Assembly: GCA_008931825.1 (NCBI GenBank)
Contig: QXVZ01032145.1
Span: forward strand, 1-33,225
From: Phallusia fumigata
Lineage: Eukaryota > Chordata > Ascidiacea > Phlebobranchia > Ascidiidae
Direction of reading: 5' to 3'
DNA length: 33,225 nucleotides
Shown piece after piece: positions 22,185-33,225 of this stretch. The notes under the pieces are model-generated. The model searched no databases, was not told the DNA's origin, and was given only the letters and a program-made list of their open reading frames with translations. Every line of letters begins with the position of its first letter. Position 1 is the first letter of the stretch. The position numbers and the translations under genes were made by a program.

Positions 22185-23200
22185 TCTTATCTTTTTCCCC
22201 TTAACCTCCTTTCTTCCACCCTTTCCTCATTTGCTTTGAGCAACCTCCTTTCCCAAACTTACCTTTTTATCCCTTCCCTCTTTGCTTCGAACAACCTTTT
22301 CTTGCTCAGACCGCATGCCACTCTTTTGCTTGCTCCTTATGTATTCCATCCTTTCTAATTTCTGCATACTAACAATCCTTCCTGTTTCACTGATTAACCT
22401 TCTCTGCTTTTCTTTTCCCTTCCCAACACTTTCTGCATATTAACTATTCTTTGCCATATTTCAGTGATGGCCTTTAACCTGCTTTGCTTCTCTTTTCCCT
22501 TTCCCACATTTTCTGCATATTAACTATTCTTTGCCATATTTCAGTAATGGCCTTGCTCTACTCCTATTTTTCTCTTTTCTCTCCCCGCTGTGCATGTTCC
22601 TCTTCCTGCATTCTGTGTACCAACCTTTCTCCTCACTGATGTAGTGTTTCTTCTGCTCTTCTTTTCCGTTTACCTCTGTTTTTCTTCTTTCTCCTTTTTC
22701 AGTTTTTCATCCTTCTATTCTATTACCCTAAATTAACTTCTCCTTAAGTTGTTTTAATCCTTTGTCGCATTGACCTAATGCTTTCAATCCTATCTGTTGT
22801 TTACTTCTCTTTCTTCTTTGTTGCTCTACTTACCTTTCTTCTTTGCCCGCTACATGTTGTATTGTTGCTAACTAACCCTGTCTTTTTCTTTTCTTCTTAG
22901 CCACTAACAACTTCCCTCTCTGCTCCTTTCAAACACCTCTTGATTCTTCTTGCTTGGCCCCTAGGCCTTATACTGGCCCATTTTCCACAAAACTTTTCCT
23001 TTCCTGCTGCTTCTTCTTTCCCTTTCTATGTTTAAACTGCTCGCCCCGCATTCTACTTGGCCACACAGTTTACCTGGTGTGTTGCCGTTTTCCCTCCTTG
23101 CTTGCCTAGCGTTGCCTTTCCCCCTTGCTTGCTGTCTCAACTTCTACTCCCCCTTCGCGTCCTTTTCCAACCCTTTCACGCAACTGCTAACTTCCTGATT
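22185..23200 (+). repeat. 1-kb pyrimidine-rich low-complexity tract
   Basis: Strongly C/T-biased on the plus strand for about 1 kb, with recurring CTTTTCC, TTTGCTT and CTTTCTTC words. It contains a clear 80-bp local duplication: TTCTGCATATTAACTATTCT begins at 22431 and again at 22511. No credible coding. The bias fades after about 23200. Confidence 0.8.
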
Positions 23201-23686
23201 ATTGCGCTTCCCAGCAAACAGTTTGGCGTCGAAATTTACTTTTGAACAAAAAATTGAGCTACCAGTCCAAGTTGTGGATTACCGACACTATTTGGTCATT
23301 GAAATGAGTGTGTCTTTTATCGAAACGAAACAAACTTTGCCGTACGATGACCAAACGGTCACGTGCTGATATAAAGGATAATATGGTGTACATGTTGTGT
23401 CTTTTATGACAGGCTTATGATTTGTATCAGTGATGTCTGCGATTTAGGATGGACTACGAGTTAACTTGCGACAATCAAACTGTCGAAATGCGACGTAGGC
23501 CTTGAAACAAACTGCTCTTGAACTGATAAGGCATACTATTCCAAGAATTTCTTGTTCGGTGTAGCCTATTTATTGGTGACCTTTGGTCTAAAACATCAGT
23601 GAAGCAATCCTGTAAACAAGTAAACTGGGGTAGAGTCTTTTAAATTCGGTGACTTGAAGAGTGGCGGTAAATATTGGAGTTGGCTT
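23201..23686. other. intergenic, nothing recognised
   Basis: AT-rich unique-looking sequence between the pyrimidine tract and the tRNA-like head of the second dispersed element. No gene, RNA or repeat that I can support. Confidence 0.5.
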
Positions 23687-23689
23687 GCG

Positions 23690-23731
23690 TAGTCGAGTTG
23701 TTAAGCGTCTACTGGTTATAATTTTCGAATC
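23690..23731 (+). promoter_or_regulatory. tRNA-like A and B boxes (SINE head)
   Basis: TAGTCGAGTTGTTAAGC (23690-23706) resembles a Pol III A box with a D-arm, and TTTTCGAATC (23722-23731) resembles a B box (GGTTCGAATCC). The spacing is too short for a working tRNA and no acceptor stem is evident, so this is a degenerate tRNA-derived head. It lies about 20 bp before the end shared by the two element copies. Confidence 0.45.
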
Positions 23732-23751
23732 AAACGGTTTGATTTTTTTAA

Positions 23752-24158
23752 ATTAGAAGGGTAGCTTTCACCATATTGCCATTCCACCATCACTCAATTT
23801 GCTATTCCATGTACACTATCACAAAGGATATATATTCACTACATTATTTTACTTTGTGTCCCATAGTTACCTAAGCTACAGGGCAAAAGGCAGCAATTAA
23901 TGCATCACATCGACATGTTACATATACTGTCTAAATTTTAACTAATTTGGACATTGCTTGGTAATTTGACCAATTTTAGGGGGCTGGCGGGGTAACCACT
24001 GGGGCAATGAGAGCAATGAAGAAAAAAGGGGGCACAAGTTCAATACCTACCAGCTGTGAAAGTTTCATCCAACTCCGCCAAACATTTCATGGCAAAAGTA
24101 CATGGACAAGCCCCAGGGTAAAAAAGGGGGAAAACAAATATGTCCCCTTCAGGAAGTG
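23752..24158 (-). mobile_element. dispersed SINE/MITE-like element, copy 2, single 129-bp unit
   Basis: The reverse complement matches 482-1360: head with CCTGAAGGGGACAT and GTTGGATGAAACTTTC, one 129-bp unit (AAAATTGGTCAAATT), then the GTAACTATGGGACAC tail through GTGTACATGGAATAGCAA to CCCTTCTAATTT. Read on the plus strand it follows the tRNA-like boxes at 23690-23731, which suggests that orientation is 5' to 3' for a Pol III-type element. Confidence 0.7.
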
Positions 24159-24255
24159 CGCGAAATGTGCAGATGGAAAAATGTGCAGTGGAAAAATGAA
24201 TGTGCGCAAAAATGTGCAGGTGGACAAATGTGCGCGCGGAAAATTTGCAATGCAT
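24155..24255. repeat. CpG-rich TGTGCGC minisatellite, block 1
   Basis: Degenerate repeats of AATGTGCAGGTGGAAAAATG and TGTGCGCGCGGAAAA, with unit starts near 24163, 24180 and 24211. It abuts the outer edge of element copy 2. The 133-residue reading frame over it is a by-product of the repeat. Confidence 0.75.
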
Positions 24256-24795
24256 GTAGGCGAAAGGAAAATGTGTATTCGCGCAACTGAGTTAAACATG
24301 AATTTGCCAGATGTTTCAGTTTACTACAGCAAAATGTTTATAAAATGCAAAGCAAAGCTTGAAAAGTTAACTGCAACTTTGGGGAAAATATTAATCGTGT
24401 TTAGATAAAGGAGCATCTGAAGTCTTTAACATGCGTATAACTGGCGCATAAAAAGGCATTCTGTTTCAGGTTGGCAGTCATTTTTAGAAAAGAAATTTCA
24501 GATCATGTTCTTGCAGTAATTTTCATATTTTTGTTTAAGAATTTAATCTTCAAAGCGAAGAAGGCATTTAGTTTGTGCAGTTATTAGGTTGCTTTGTGGT
24601 ACCCGTAAATCAAAATAGCTGCAAAGCAACTGTTTAATCAAAGACTTATTGCAACCAAAATTGCCGATGTTAATACAGCAGACGTTCATACAATATGCAT
24701 TGAAGGGATCGAAGGAAGCACGCTAAATTTGATAGTCTGCAGATTAAGAACAAACGCGCGCATTTGGAGACGGAGATGCGAACTTTTTATGCATA

Positions 24796-24982
24796 ATGTG
24801 CGCGAAAATGTGCACACGTAAAATGTACACAATGTGCAGGTGGAAAAGTGTGCGCGCGGAAAATTCGCACTATGTGCGCGAAATGTGCAGGTGGAAAAAT
24901 GTGCGCGCGGAAATTGCGCACAATGTGCAGGTAGAAACATATGCGCATTGTGTATTTGCACAATGTGCGCAAAATAGTGCAC
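24796..24982. repeat. CpG-rich TGTGCGC minisatellite, block 2
   Basis: Same repeat vocabulary as 24155-24255. AATGTGCAGG occurs at 24831, 24882 and 24922, alternating with TGTGCGCGCGGAAA and TTGCGCACAATGTGC, so units are 40-50 bp and partly self-complementary. The CpG density is far above the flanks. Confidence 0.8.
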
Positions 24983-26774
24983 CTAGGTTATGTGACCAGG
25001 AGTTGCTAGACCAAACAGTGTCTTGCACGCCCCTACAAACAACCAAATCATTAAACATCTTTTGATTTACTGGGATTAAGTCTCTGAAAATTTACAACTA
25101 TATTAAGTTGGCACAAATAACTATTTTTAGGTAAACACCCTGAATTTCGGATGTAAAATTTGGGTGGAAGTACACCGTTTTCAACTGCTACCATTGGCAA
25201 AACGGTTTGGGCTAATCATAGGGTAATCAGGTATTAATATTCGAATGTTGTACCTGCTTACAACTTTGTCATCCCATTACGTGCCCTAAAAGGCAATTGT
25301 TTTTCATAAAACTTGCAGGGATTAATAGGTCGATACTTTGTTCACTACAAAAATCGAGCGAATAAGCCAAACAATTGTGCGATTAAAATTATAACCCTCA
25401 AAACAAACCGTTAATAATGAGCAAAATAAAACTATTTTCGTTTGTAAAACGTAATAAAAAAATAGTGTAGAGGCAACGAAACTTCCGCAAATGTTATTGT
25501 AGTATCACCCTTCTCTTAATAAAAACTAATCAGCAATATCCACTCTACGCAAATTAATATTTTAATAAAGTTCCTGACGGTCTTTGATCAAACCTCTTTT
25601 TTTAGACTGTGATCAAACGACACATTAGACACCGCCAAACCTTATTTTACAGAGCCTAGTTTCCAATCAGCCCGTAATCGTTATTTTGTTGTAGGGGAAA
25701 CACCTGTTAATATTCCCCTAAAATTCACACTCGCCACAAACTAACACACATTTAAAATAACATGGGATCACATTCGTCCCTTGTACATTTCCAAAATAAT
25801 GTGCACGAAATGTGCGCGCACATTTCGGCCCTTGCACTTTTTCCATACAAACGCACATTGTGCGAATGTATGGTACATCCTCTGTTGCTAATTTGCAAAA
25901 TAAAGGACGTTGTGCGAATAAATGACAAGTATGGCAGTGCGGTATAGGAAACGTTACAGTACGTCTTGAATTGTGCGTACCACGTTGCAAAGGTTTACAC
26001 CACGTGTTTCATCGCAAACAAATTGCAATCATTTCAACTTCATTTTAGGTTTGGAAGGTAAAAAAAACTTTGTAAAAATCTGCATGCTTATTGTGCTAAA
26101 ATTATCAGATGTAAACGTTCTGAACACTTTGTGACAGCATAGGCCATTTACCAAAATTGATCGAGGTTTTACTTCCAGGACAAAATAAAAATTGAAAAGT
26201 AGCACAATGCTGAAATACGAATTAATGTTTTTAAATGGTGGGTACTACAAAACATAACACTTCACGGTATTGTTGAAAATTAAAAAAAGGCTTGCTTTTA
26301 CAATGTATTGGGCTCAGAACACGTAGTAAGCAGTTCACTTTACTACATTGAACTTTTAGGGAGTTTACTTTACAGTCTCTATAAAGTAGCTTACCATTTA
26401 TCAGATACTTTCGTTTCCTGGCTGCCAGGCATATGAACCAGACTCCACCTTTAAACTTTTTCTGTGCTGTAATCCGATTTCCTTTTTTGGAGGTACAATT
26501 TGGGGCCAGATTTTTATCTTAAAGCCATGACCACAATACACTTTTTAATGAAAGTTTGTACTCCTGCAGCAAAAAAATTATTATTTACCAACAATACAGA
26601 AGTAACCCAACAATTGTATGCATGTACAAAATATGCTATTTTTGAATAGTAGCGTGATTTATTTGACATACTTTCGAATCATGATTTTGTGGTCAAAGTG
26701 TGTAGCACAAACTGTCTAGTGTAATCTTTTCTGCATTACTTTTTTCGTCAAGGATGACAGAATAATGTTCAGCA
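24983..26774. other. intergenic, AT-rich; one CpG palindrome
   Basis: No coding supported. At 25806-25827 there is a perfect 22-bp palindrome centred on GCGC with arms CGAAATGTGCG, in the vocabulary of the nearby minisatellites. The rest is unique-looking AT-rich DNA. Confidence 0.5.
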
Positions 26775-26915
26775 ACCTGCAGGTGTAAAAATGTAATTTT
26801 TAACCAGCATAACCATACCACAAACCTGCAGTTGTAAAATTGTAACCAGGATAACCATACCACAAACCTACAGGTGTAGAATTGTAATTTGTAACCAGCA
26901 TAACCATACCACAAA
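26775..26915. repeat. ~49-bp tandem repeat, three units
   Basis: Units start at 26775, 26824 and 26866, each with ACCT(G/A)CAG(G/T)TGTA near the start and AACCA(G)CATAACCATACCACAAA at the end. The middle unit lacks about 8 bp. Reading frames over it are repeat artefacts. Confidence 0.85.
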
Positions 26916-28550
26916 TTATTGTTTGGGTATCCTATGATTAATTATGCATAAAAGTATATCAAATGGCAGTATATAGCCATGTGATATTTTTAATAGCTGT
27001 AAGGACAGTTAAAACTAAAAATATACCATTCGCTGTGCAGCCAATTTTTGTCATTGGCATGTTTTTTTGGAGGAGACTAGCACAAAATAAATGTCATCTG
27101 GATTTTGATTTATTAGCCATAAAACTTCAAAAAGAAAAAAAATATTTCAAGGCCTTCCAAATATAGGCTACAAATTACGTTGTATTTTGTTGACCTATTT
27201 AACTACGTTTACTTTTACCAACCTGCTCCAGGCAGCTCGCACTCGCTTCAAGTGTCACATTGCTGTACCGTCAATTCCAGACTAAAATGTCTTGACACGC
27301 CAATGAGCAACATGGTAAAAACCGACAAATTAACACGGACAAACGCCAGTCGTACCGCTAAACATTTATTTCCGACGACGACATACAGTACACCGCAAAA
27401 TCTAGTTGGGAAAAAAAATGATAGACACACTGACCAAAGAACTGCAGTATTGACGCAACCCAGACTGTTGCGTCACCAAGAGTTTTGACAAAGATGAACA
27501 AATGGCATTGTGCGTTAGTTTTACGACCGGTGACGTATGCGTATGTCTTATTGTACTGTGTCAGATAGGAACTGTCAAATGTCGATTTGCTTTTGATTTG
27601 CTATTTCCAATCCAAACACTAACTTTAACCCTAAGATTTAGTGCTATTGTGTCGTTATGTTTTCTTTCACAAAGCGAAATAAACTCAAAATAAAAATCAC
27701 TTTGAACAACAAGTTTTCAAAACTTTCACAGTACACCATAACTCTAATCATAGGCAAACCCACATTAAATTCTTTAAAACTGCTACGGCACATTGGGCCA
27801 AAGCCACATTAAAGTCTACAACACAGTACAACTGACGCACGCGCAGCAATGCCGTTTGTCGAAACGCATTCTGATGCAACTGTCTGGTTTGCGTCGATGC
27901 AGCAGGTTGTTGGTAAGTGTGTTTTCCAAAAAGAATAGCGCATTGCAGTTGCACAGATAGCTTCCCGCCATATTATAAAGTGTCCGCTGGGTGTCATTGA
28001 TTTTAAATTTAAACTAAATATTTGCCCTAAAATACTTTTCCTCTTTTTAGCAACTCTTAAAACAATCATTACAACAAATATAATTATTCTGATTCCTTTT
28101 AATGTTTTGATTAAACCACTGAAAGAGTGTAATGTTGCTCGTTTGCTCAGGATTGATGGTGGAAAACAAGTGTTGTAATATGCCTGCAAATAAGACTGAT
28201 TTTGACCTATTTTATAAACTGACCACATACTTAAAACTATTACTATTACCAACGACAGTATCATTGGTATTACGTAACGTTTCGTTAAGTAAAATTTTGT
28301 TGGTTAAAAAGTAACTTTGACTGGTATTAAAACATTTGTCAACATACGATTTCGTTCATGACGCAATTTGTCATCATCACGGATGAGTAGTTATAACGTG
28401 TGGCAAATTTGCTGTGTTTTCACATAGCCGTTGTATATTTTGATTTTGCAACAGTTAAGTAAGACTACTTATACAAACTGTCTTACTAGTTTCAGTGATA
28501 GGGCTTTATTTTCTACTGCTGTGATTAACTTCGTTGCACATAAAGAAGCA
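26916..28550. other. intergenic and probable NARS 5' region
   Basis: AT-rich with no coding supported. The part just before the NARS start should hold its promoter and 5' UTR, but I see no TATA box I would defend. TTTCAG near 28490 could be a splice acceptor (cis or spliced-leader) ahead of the ATG at 28551; this is speculation. Confidence 0.4.
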
Positions 28551-31500
28551 ATGGCTGAAGCTGCTATGCAAGACGTAAAAGATTTAACACTCGGTACTTC
28601 AAATAGTAAAAAAATGTTTTGATGAAATTGAAACATTATTTTTTTAAATCATAAGCCATTTCTGCCATAAAAGGTCCCTGGCAAGTATAAATTGGTAAAA
28701 TCAACCCTTAATGTCAGTGGTTCCTTCAAAATATTTTTAATATGTTATCTGCAGTTGAAAATTTGGTACTTTTAATACATTAGAACTTAACCCAATACAA
28801 CTTGTTATATGTTGCATTTAGCTTTGTACCTATTGTATTTTGACCTAAAAATGGCTTTGCGACTGTCCATAGTAGACTACAAAGACATAAAAATTTCCCA
28901 TTACCATGTTGTTGAAAAGTAGTTGTAGTGTGTTTGAACAACAAAAATTAACAGAAGTAAATTGTCCAATGTTTTGTTTAGAAGAATTGTACACCAGTGA
29001 AAAACATGGTTGTGATCAGACAGGTGATGGAAGTGCATCGAAACCATTTAAGACTGTCATGGCTGCTATGTTAGCATATGGAAAAGAACCTTTCCCAAAT
29101 ATTTATGTGGATGGAAAAACTGATGAAAAGGTTTTGGAGACTTTTTTAAGTAACATTTTTGTTCAAATAATTTCATTTTCCTTGCATGTCGGAACAAGGC
29201 ACAAGTTATTATGTCATTGAGTCCACTTCACACTAAAATGTGGTTGGGCACTAATGTGGACCATTGCTCCAAGAATGTTCACAGGCGAAGACACTTGTAT
29301 CCATTTAAGAATTAGAAACCATAAATGGTTCTCACAGAATCTGGCCCTCCAATAGTAGGCATCTGCACATTAACGATCATTGTGTAAACTCGATTCAAAT
29401 AATATCAGTGAAGCAATGCCTCAACACAAAATCAGTCAATGTCGTTCTTTAAATTTTTGAAAATTTACAACTAAACCAAACCAATTTGACTAGAAATATG
29501 AACCAATCGCCAAAGCTCAACTTAAAAAGCAAGTCAAGTTGTATGGAGCAGAACAAAGAAAAAATCAAGCTAGAAAGGTAATCAATGTGACAATATGTAA
29601 TGACAAAATAAGCTTCTCATCTAACGAAAGGTCAGTTACTAATTACTACTTTACAAAGACTAAAAACTAAATGTCAGTTACTAAATACTAAAAGACCCTT
29701 AACACAGATAAAGGAACAAGAAGATGCAGAGAGAAGAGAGAAAAACTTGGAAGAAGCAAAACAAGTGACAATTAGTGAAGATAAATCCCTTCCTAAAGCT
29801 CCCAAGGTTGATAAATACATGTTTTTTTGTGTGTGACAGCTAGGAAAAAACATGGTGTGGTATTTTAAATTACAGACCATTTCAATTTTTCTGTTGATAG
29901 AACAATTTTTCCTTTTTAGTTTGTTTTTAGCATGATAAATGTTTCTGAAACATTTTCGAGGTTATCAAAAATGCCAATAGAATACAAAATTAAGGTCGCA
30001 AAAATAAATATTCTATGTTATTATTTATACAGTGCACAATAATTATGCAGTTTTTTATTGTAGATACGAATATTTGAGGGTGAAAAGCATAGAGATCAAA
30101 GAGTAAAAGTGTCTGGTTGGGTACATCGTCTGAGACGCCAAGGTGATCTTCAAAGTCTTGCAAAATTATGAGTCTAAATCAATTTTTATTCCCATAAAAC
30201 ATTGAATGATCCTAGCCACCTAATTTGTACCACATCTTGAGGTGCTGGTTAGGGCATTGGATTATTTTCATTTTCTTTGCATGTTTTGTAATTAGTATGT
30301 TTTTAAGCTTGAATTTTTTTAATTTTTGATATTGACTTACCGCAGCCTGTACATAAGTGTGTGTTAACAACACACCATGTTTGGTTAATGACCAAACTAA
30401 GTGTCTATAGTTTGTAAAGTGGTCTAAGAAGGCAAAAGTTGTAAAAGACATATTTTTAGTTCAGAAAAAATTGACTGGAGTGAGATTTTGCATTACCTTT
30501 GCATTGACTATGCACCCAACGTACATACATATGATTTGTAACAGGGAAGACTTTACTGTTTGTTGTACTGAGAGATGGTACTGGATATCTGCAAGCAATT
30601 CTCAGTGACAAACTCTGTCAAACATACAATGCTCTGATGCTGAACCCAGAAAGCACTGTCACACTATATGGAACAATAACTAAAGTTCCTGAAGGAAAAT
30701 CAGTATGTAAAAAGTAGTTGGAGGCAATAATTAGGGAGTGGCTTAATTTGGTGTTTGTCACCTCTCAGGCACCTGGTGGACATGAACTTGTTTGTGATTA
30801 CTGGGAATTGGTGGGTTTGGCACCACCTGGGGGAATTGAAAACGTTCTTAACCAGGTAACAATTTTTTGTTGTTTATCAACCTTATGATTAGTATTATCC
30901 ACCCAACTATTGTGATTTAACGTTACTATCATACTAAACAAACAGCTTGTTATTTATGCCAAAAAAACAAAATCACAACTTGCAAATAACATTAAGCTAT
31001 GGTATTTCAGGATGCCGATGTTGACATCAAACTGGACAACAGACATTTAGTGATTCGTGGCGAAAAAACTTCAAAGATCCTGCGAATTCGCTCATATCTT
31101 ATGCAAGCATTCAGGGACCATTACTTCGAACGCGGCTATTACGAGGTTTGCACAGATTTGTTTGTTATTTGATGTTATCACTTTATTATTGACCCGTATA
31201 ATAGCAAGGCCAAAATGGCTTACTTATGTTTAGTTGGAAACCAACCACTTGGTGTGACGACGTGACGCAGACGTGACGTTTTAACGTGTTTAAACAAACC
31301 GAAACATTAACCGCGGGCAGTAGTTTAAACAATTTTACGCCAGGAATTAAAATGCCGGCGTTTGGTACAGTGGTTTTCAATTTTGGGCAAAGAGGACTTG
31401 TTTGTTAACCTTATTGTAAAAAAAGTAAGCTCTTAGCAGCACCATTCTCTGTATGTTTTCGATCAAATTTAGACTTTTAAGCATTCGTTACATGACAACA

Positions 31501-31823
31501 ACGCTTTTAAATATTCTATAGCCATCAAACGTTTTTTTGTACACAACTGGTCCATTGGCAACTCTTCGCCCATCTGTACCCAGTGTCATACGACGGTCAC
31601 TGCATTATTTTTTTCATTATAGGTTACACCGCCATGTTTGGTGCAAACTCAATGCGAAGGTGGCTCTACATTGTTCAAGTTGGACTTCTTTGGTGAGCAA
31701 GCTTACTTGACCCAATCGTCCCAACTTTACCTGGAAACTTGTCTGCCCTCACTTGGTGACGTTTTCTGCCTTGCTGAGTCTTACCGTGCAGAACAAAGCA
31801 GAACTCGACGCCATTTGGCCGAG
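28551..31823 (+). CDS. NARS1: asparaginyl-tRNA synthetase, cytoplasmic, exons 1-9 (3' missing)
   Basis: Class II aminoacyl-tRNA synthetase that charges tRNA-Asn in the cytosol. Exons: 28551-28593, 28982-29116 (ends EK, weak GTTTTG donor), 29494-29577, 29708-29806, 30064-30142, 30545-30702, 30769-30855, 31011-31145, 31623-31823. Exon 2 codes the eukaryote-specific N-terminal UNE-N domain ([23 protein letters not shown]). Exons 3-4 are a charged Lys/Glu linker ([13 protein letters not shown]). Exons 5-7 are the anticodon-binding OB fold ([24 protein letters not shown]). Exons 8-9 enter the catalytic core: [16 protein letters not shown] (motif 1 region) and [15 protein letters not shown] (motif 2). 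Motif 3 and the C-terminus are absent because the contig ends at 31905. The ATG at 28551 was chosen since the phase-1 join gives [13 protein letters not shown]; an in-frame ATG at 28969 without splicing is the alternative. Confidence 0.9.
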
Positions 31824-31906
31824 TGAGTAGCGGAATGGATTGTTTATATGTTTACAAGACTAAACCTGTTGTGAAAGGTTATTATTACAATTATTACGGT
31901 GAAANT

Positions 31907-33225
31907 ACTAATTACTACTTTACAAAGACTAAAAAAAATTTACATTTAAAAAATACGTCAGTTACTAAATACTAAAAGACCCTTAACACAGATAAAGGAA
32001 CAAGAGGATGCAGAGAGAAGAGAGAAAAACTTGGAAGAAGCAAAACAAGTGACAATTAGTGAAGATAAATCCCTTCCTAAAGCTCCCAAGGTTGATAAAT
32101 ACATGTTTTTTTGTGTGTGACAGCTAGGAAAAAACATGGTGTGGTATTTTAAATTACAGACCATTTCAATTTTTCTGTTGATAGAACAAGTTTTCCTTTT
32201 TAGTTTGTTTTTAGCATGATAAATGTTTCTGAAACATTTTCGAGGTTATCAAAAATGCCAATAGAATACAAAATTAAGGTCGCAAAAATAAATATTCTAT
32301 GTTATTATTTATACAGTGCACAATAATTATGCAGTTTTTTATTGTAGATACGAATATTTGAGGGTGAAAAGCATAGAGATCAAAGAGTAAAAGTGTCTGG
32401 TTGGGTACATCGTCTGAGACGCCAAGGTGATCTTCAAAGTCTTGCAAAATTATGAGTCTAAATCAATTTTTATTCCCATAAAACATTGAATGGTCCTAGC
32501 CACCTAATTTGTACCACATCTTGAGGTGCTGGTTAGGGCATTGGATTATTTTCATTTTCTTTGCATGTTTTGTAATTAGTATGTTTTTAAGCTTGAATTT
32601 TTTTAATTTTTGATATTGACTTACCGCAGCCTGTACATAAGTGTGTGTTAACAACACACCATGTTTGGTTAATGACCAAACTAAGTGTCTATAGTTTGTA
32701 AAGTGGTCTAAGAAGGCAAAAGTTGTAAAAGACATATTTTTAGTTCAGAAAAAATTGACTGGAGTGAGATTTTGCATTACCTTTGCATTGACTATGCACC
32801 CAACGTACATACATATGATTTGTAACAGGGAAGACTTTACTGTTTGTTGTACTGAGAGATGGTACTGGATATCTGCAAGCAATTCTCAGTGACAAACTCT
32901 GTCAAACATACAATGCTCTGATGCTGAACCCAGAAAGCACTGTCACACTATATGGAACAATAACTAAAGTTCCTGAAGGAAAATCAGTATGTAAAAAGTA
33001 GTTGGAGGCAATAATTAGGGAGTGGCTTAATTTGGTGTTTGTCACCTCTCAGGCACCTGGTGGACATGAACTTGTTTGTGATTACTGGGAATTGGTGGGT
33101 TTGGCACCACCTGGGGGAATTGAAAACGTTCTTAACCAGGTAACAATTTTTTGTTGTTTATCAACCTTATGATTAGTATTATCCACCCAACTATTGTGAT
33201 TTAACGTTACTATCATACTAAACAA
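31907..33225 (+). repeat. second copy of NARS introns and exons 4-7, probably the other allele
   Basis: Matches 29637-30941, with a net 14-bp insertion near 31935-31960 and then a constant offset of 2284. Only three substitutions were noticed (exon 4 GAA to GAG, silent; two intronic). It starts directly after the N at 31906. Flanking continuity and a synonymous exon difference fit an unmerged haplotype. Confidence 0.88.
31992..33139 (+). CDS. NARS1: duplicate NARS exons 4-7 (assembly copy)
   Basis: Exons at 31992-32090, 32348-32426, 32829-32986 and 33053-33139 have the same lengths (99, 79, 158, 87), phases and encoded protein as 29708-30855. They do not continue exon 9: joining HLAE to this block would repeat the linker and OB fold inside the catalytic core. 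Treat as an alternative allele of the same exons, not as a further part of the gene or a second gene. Confidence 0.8.

Noticed and set aside
23687..23740. tRNA gene
   Set aside because: A-box-like and B-box-like words are present but about 16 bp apart, with no acceptor stem or anticodon arm; kept only as a SINE-type head.
24007..24408. 133-residue Cys/Lys-rich plus-strand frame
   Set aside because: It translates the inverted dispersed element and the TGTGCGC minisatellite; the Cys/Lys pattern comes from the repeat unit.
27180..27488. 102-residue plus-strand frame
   Set aside because: No recognisable domain, no exon context, and AT-rich flanks; chance frame.
27809..28264. 151-residue minus-strand reading frame
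   Set aside because: Composition is low-complexity and hydrophobic at random, no family features, no splice or start context, and it lies in AT-rich intergenic DNA.
31907..33225. tandem duplication of NARS as biology
   Set aside because: It begins exactly at an N join and differs only as alleles do; two other N joins in the window show the same overlap artefact.

Overview
The window is eukaryotic, animal genomic DNA, AT-rich outside one large exon, with many short exons, GT/AG introns (mostly 60-500 bp) and dispersed repeats. I infer a compact invertebrate deuterostome genome and favour a tunicate (Ciona-like). The reasons are the compact introns, a von Willebrand/mucin-type protein ending in a cystine knot, tRNA-derived SINE-like repeats, and signs of allelic divergence in the assembly. 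The species cannot be settled by eye. Three single-N positions (9459, 16486, 31906) mark contig joins, and each is followed by a repeat of sequence already present to its left.

Layout. 1-1420: intron of a gene that begins outside the window, carrying a dispersed element with a 129-bp tandem array. 1421-21894 (+): the 3' part of a very large secreted, cysteine-rich VWD/C8/TIL/VWC protein. I resolve 45 exons: a 13-exon cassette repeated three times with the same exon sizes and phases, then one giant exon of about 6.4 kb coding for Cys-rich super-repeats, then five short exons ending in a C-terminal cystine knot. With the two contig-overlap artefacts collapsed, the exon lengths sum to one open frame of about 4,165 residues. 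21895-28550: intergenic, with a 1-kb pyrimidine-rich tract, a second and inverted copy of the dispersed element with a tRNA-like head, CpG-rich TGTGCGC minisatellites and a ~49-bp tandem repeat. I found no convincing gene there. 28551-31823 (+): exons 1-9 of cytoplasmic asparaginyl-tRNA synthetase, up to class II motif 2. 31907-33225: a second, near-identical copy of NARS introns and exons 4-7, best read as the other allele joined on by mistake. The last third of NARS is therefore missing.

The two genes are not functionally related. One is an extracellular gel- or adhesion-type glycoprotein, the other a housekeeping translation enzyme. The most interesting biology is in the large gene: frame-neutral cassette duplication, a ~1.4-kb stretch homogenised between cassettes including introns, and an intronless giant exon whose VWC pairs lack intron positions kept in the cassettes on one side and in the C-terminal exons on the other.
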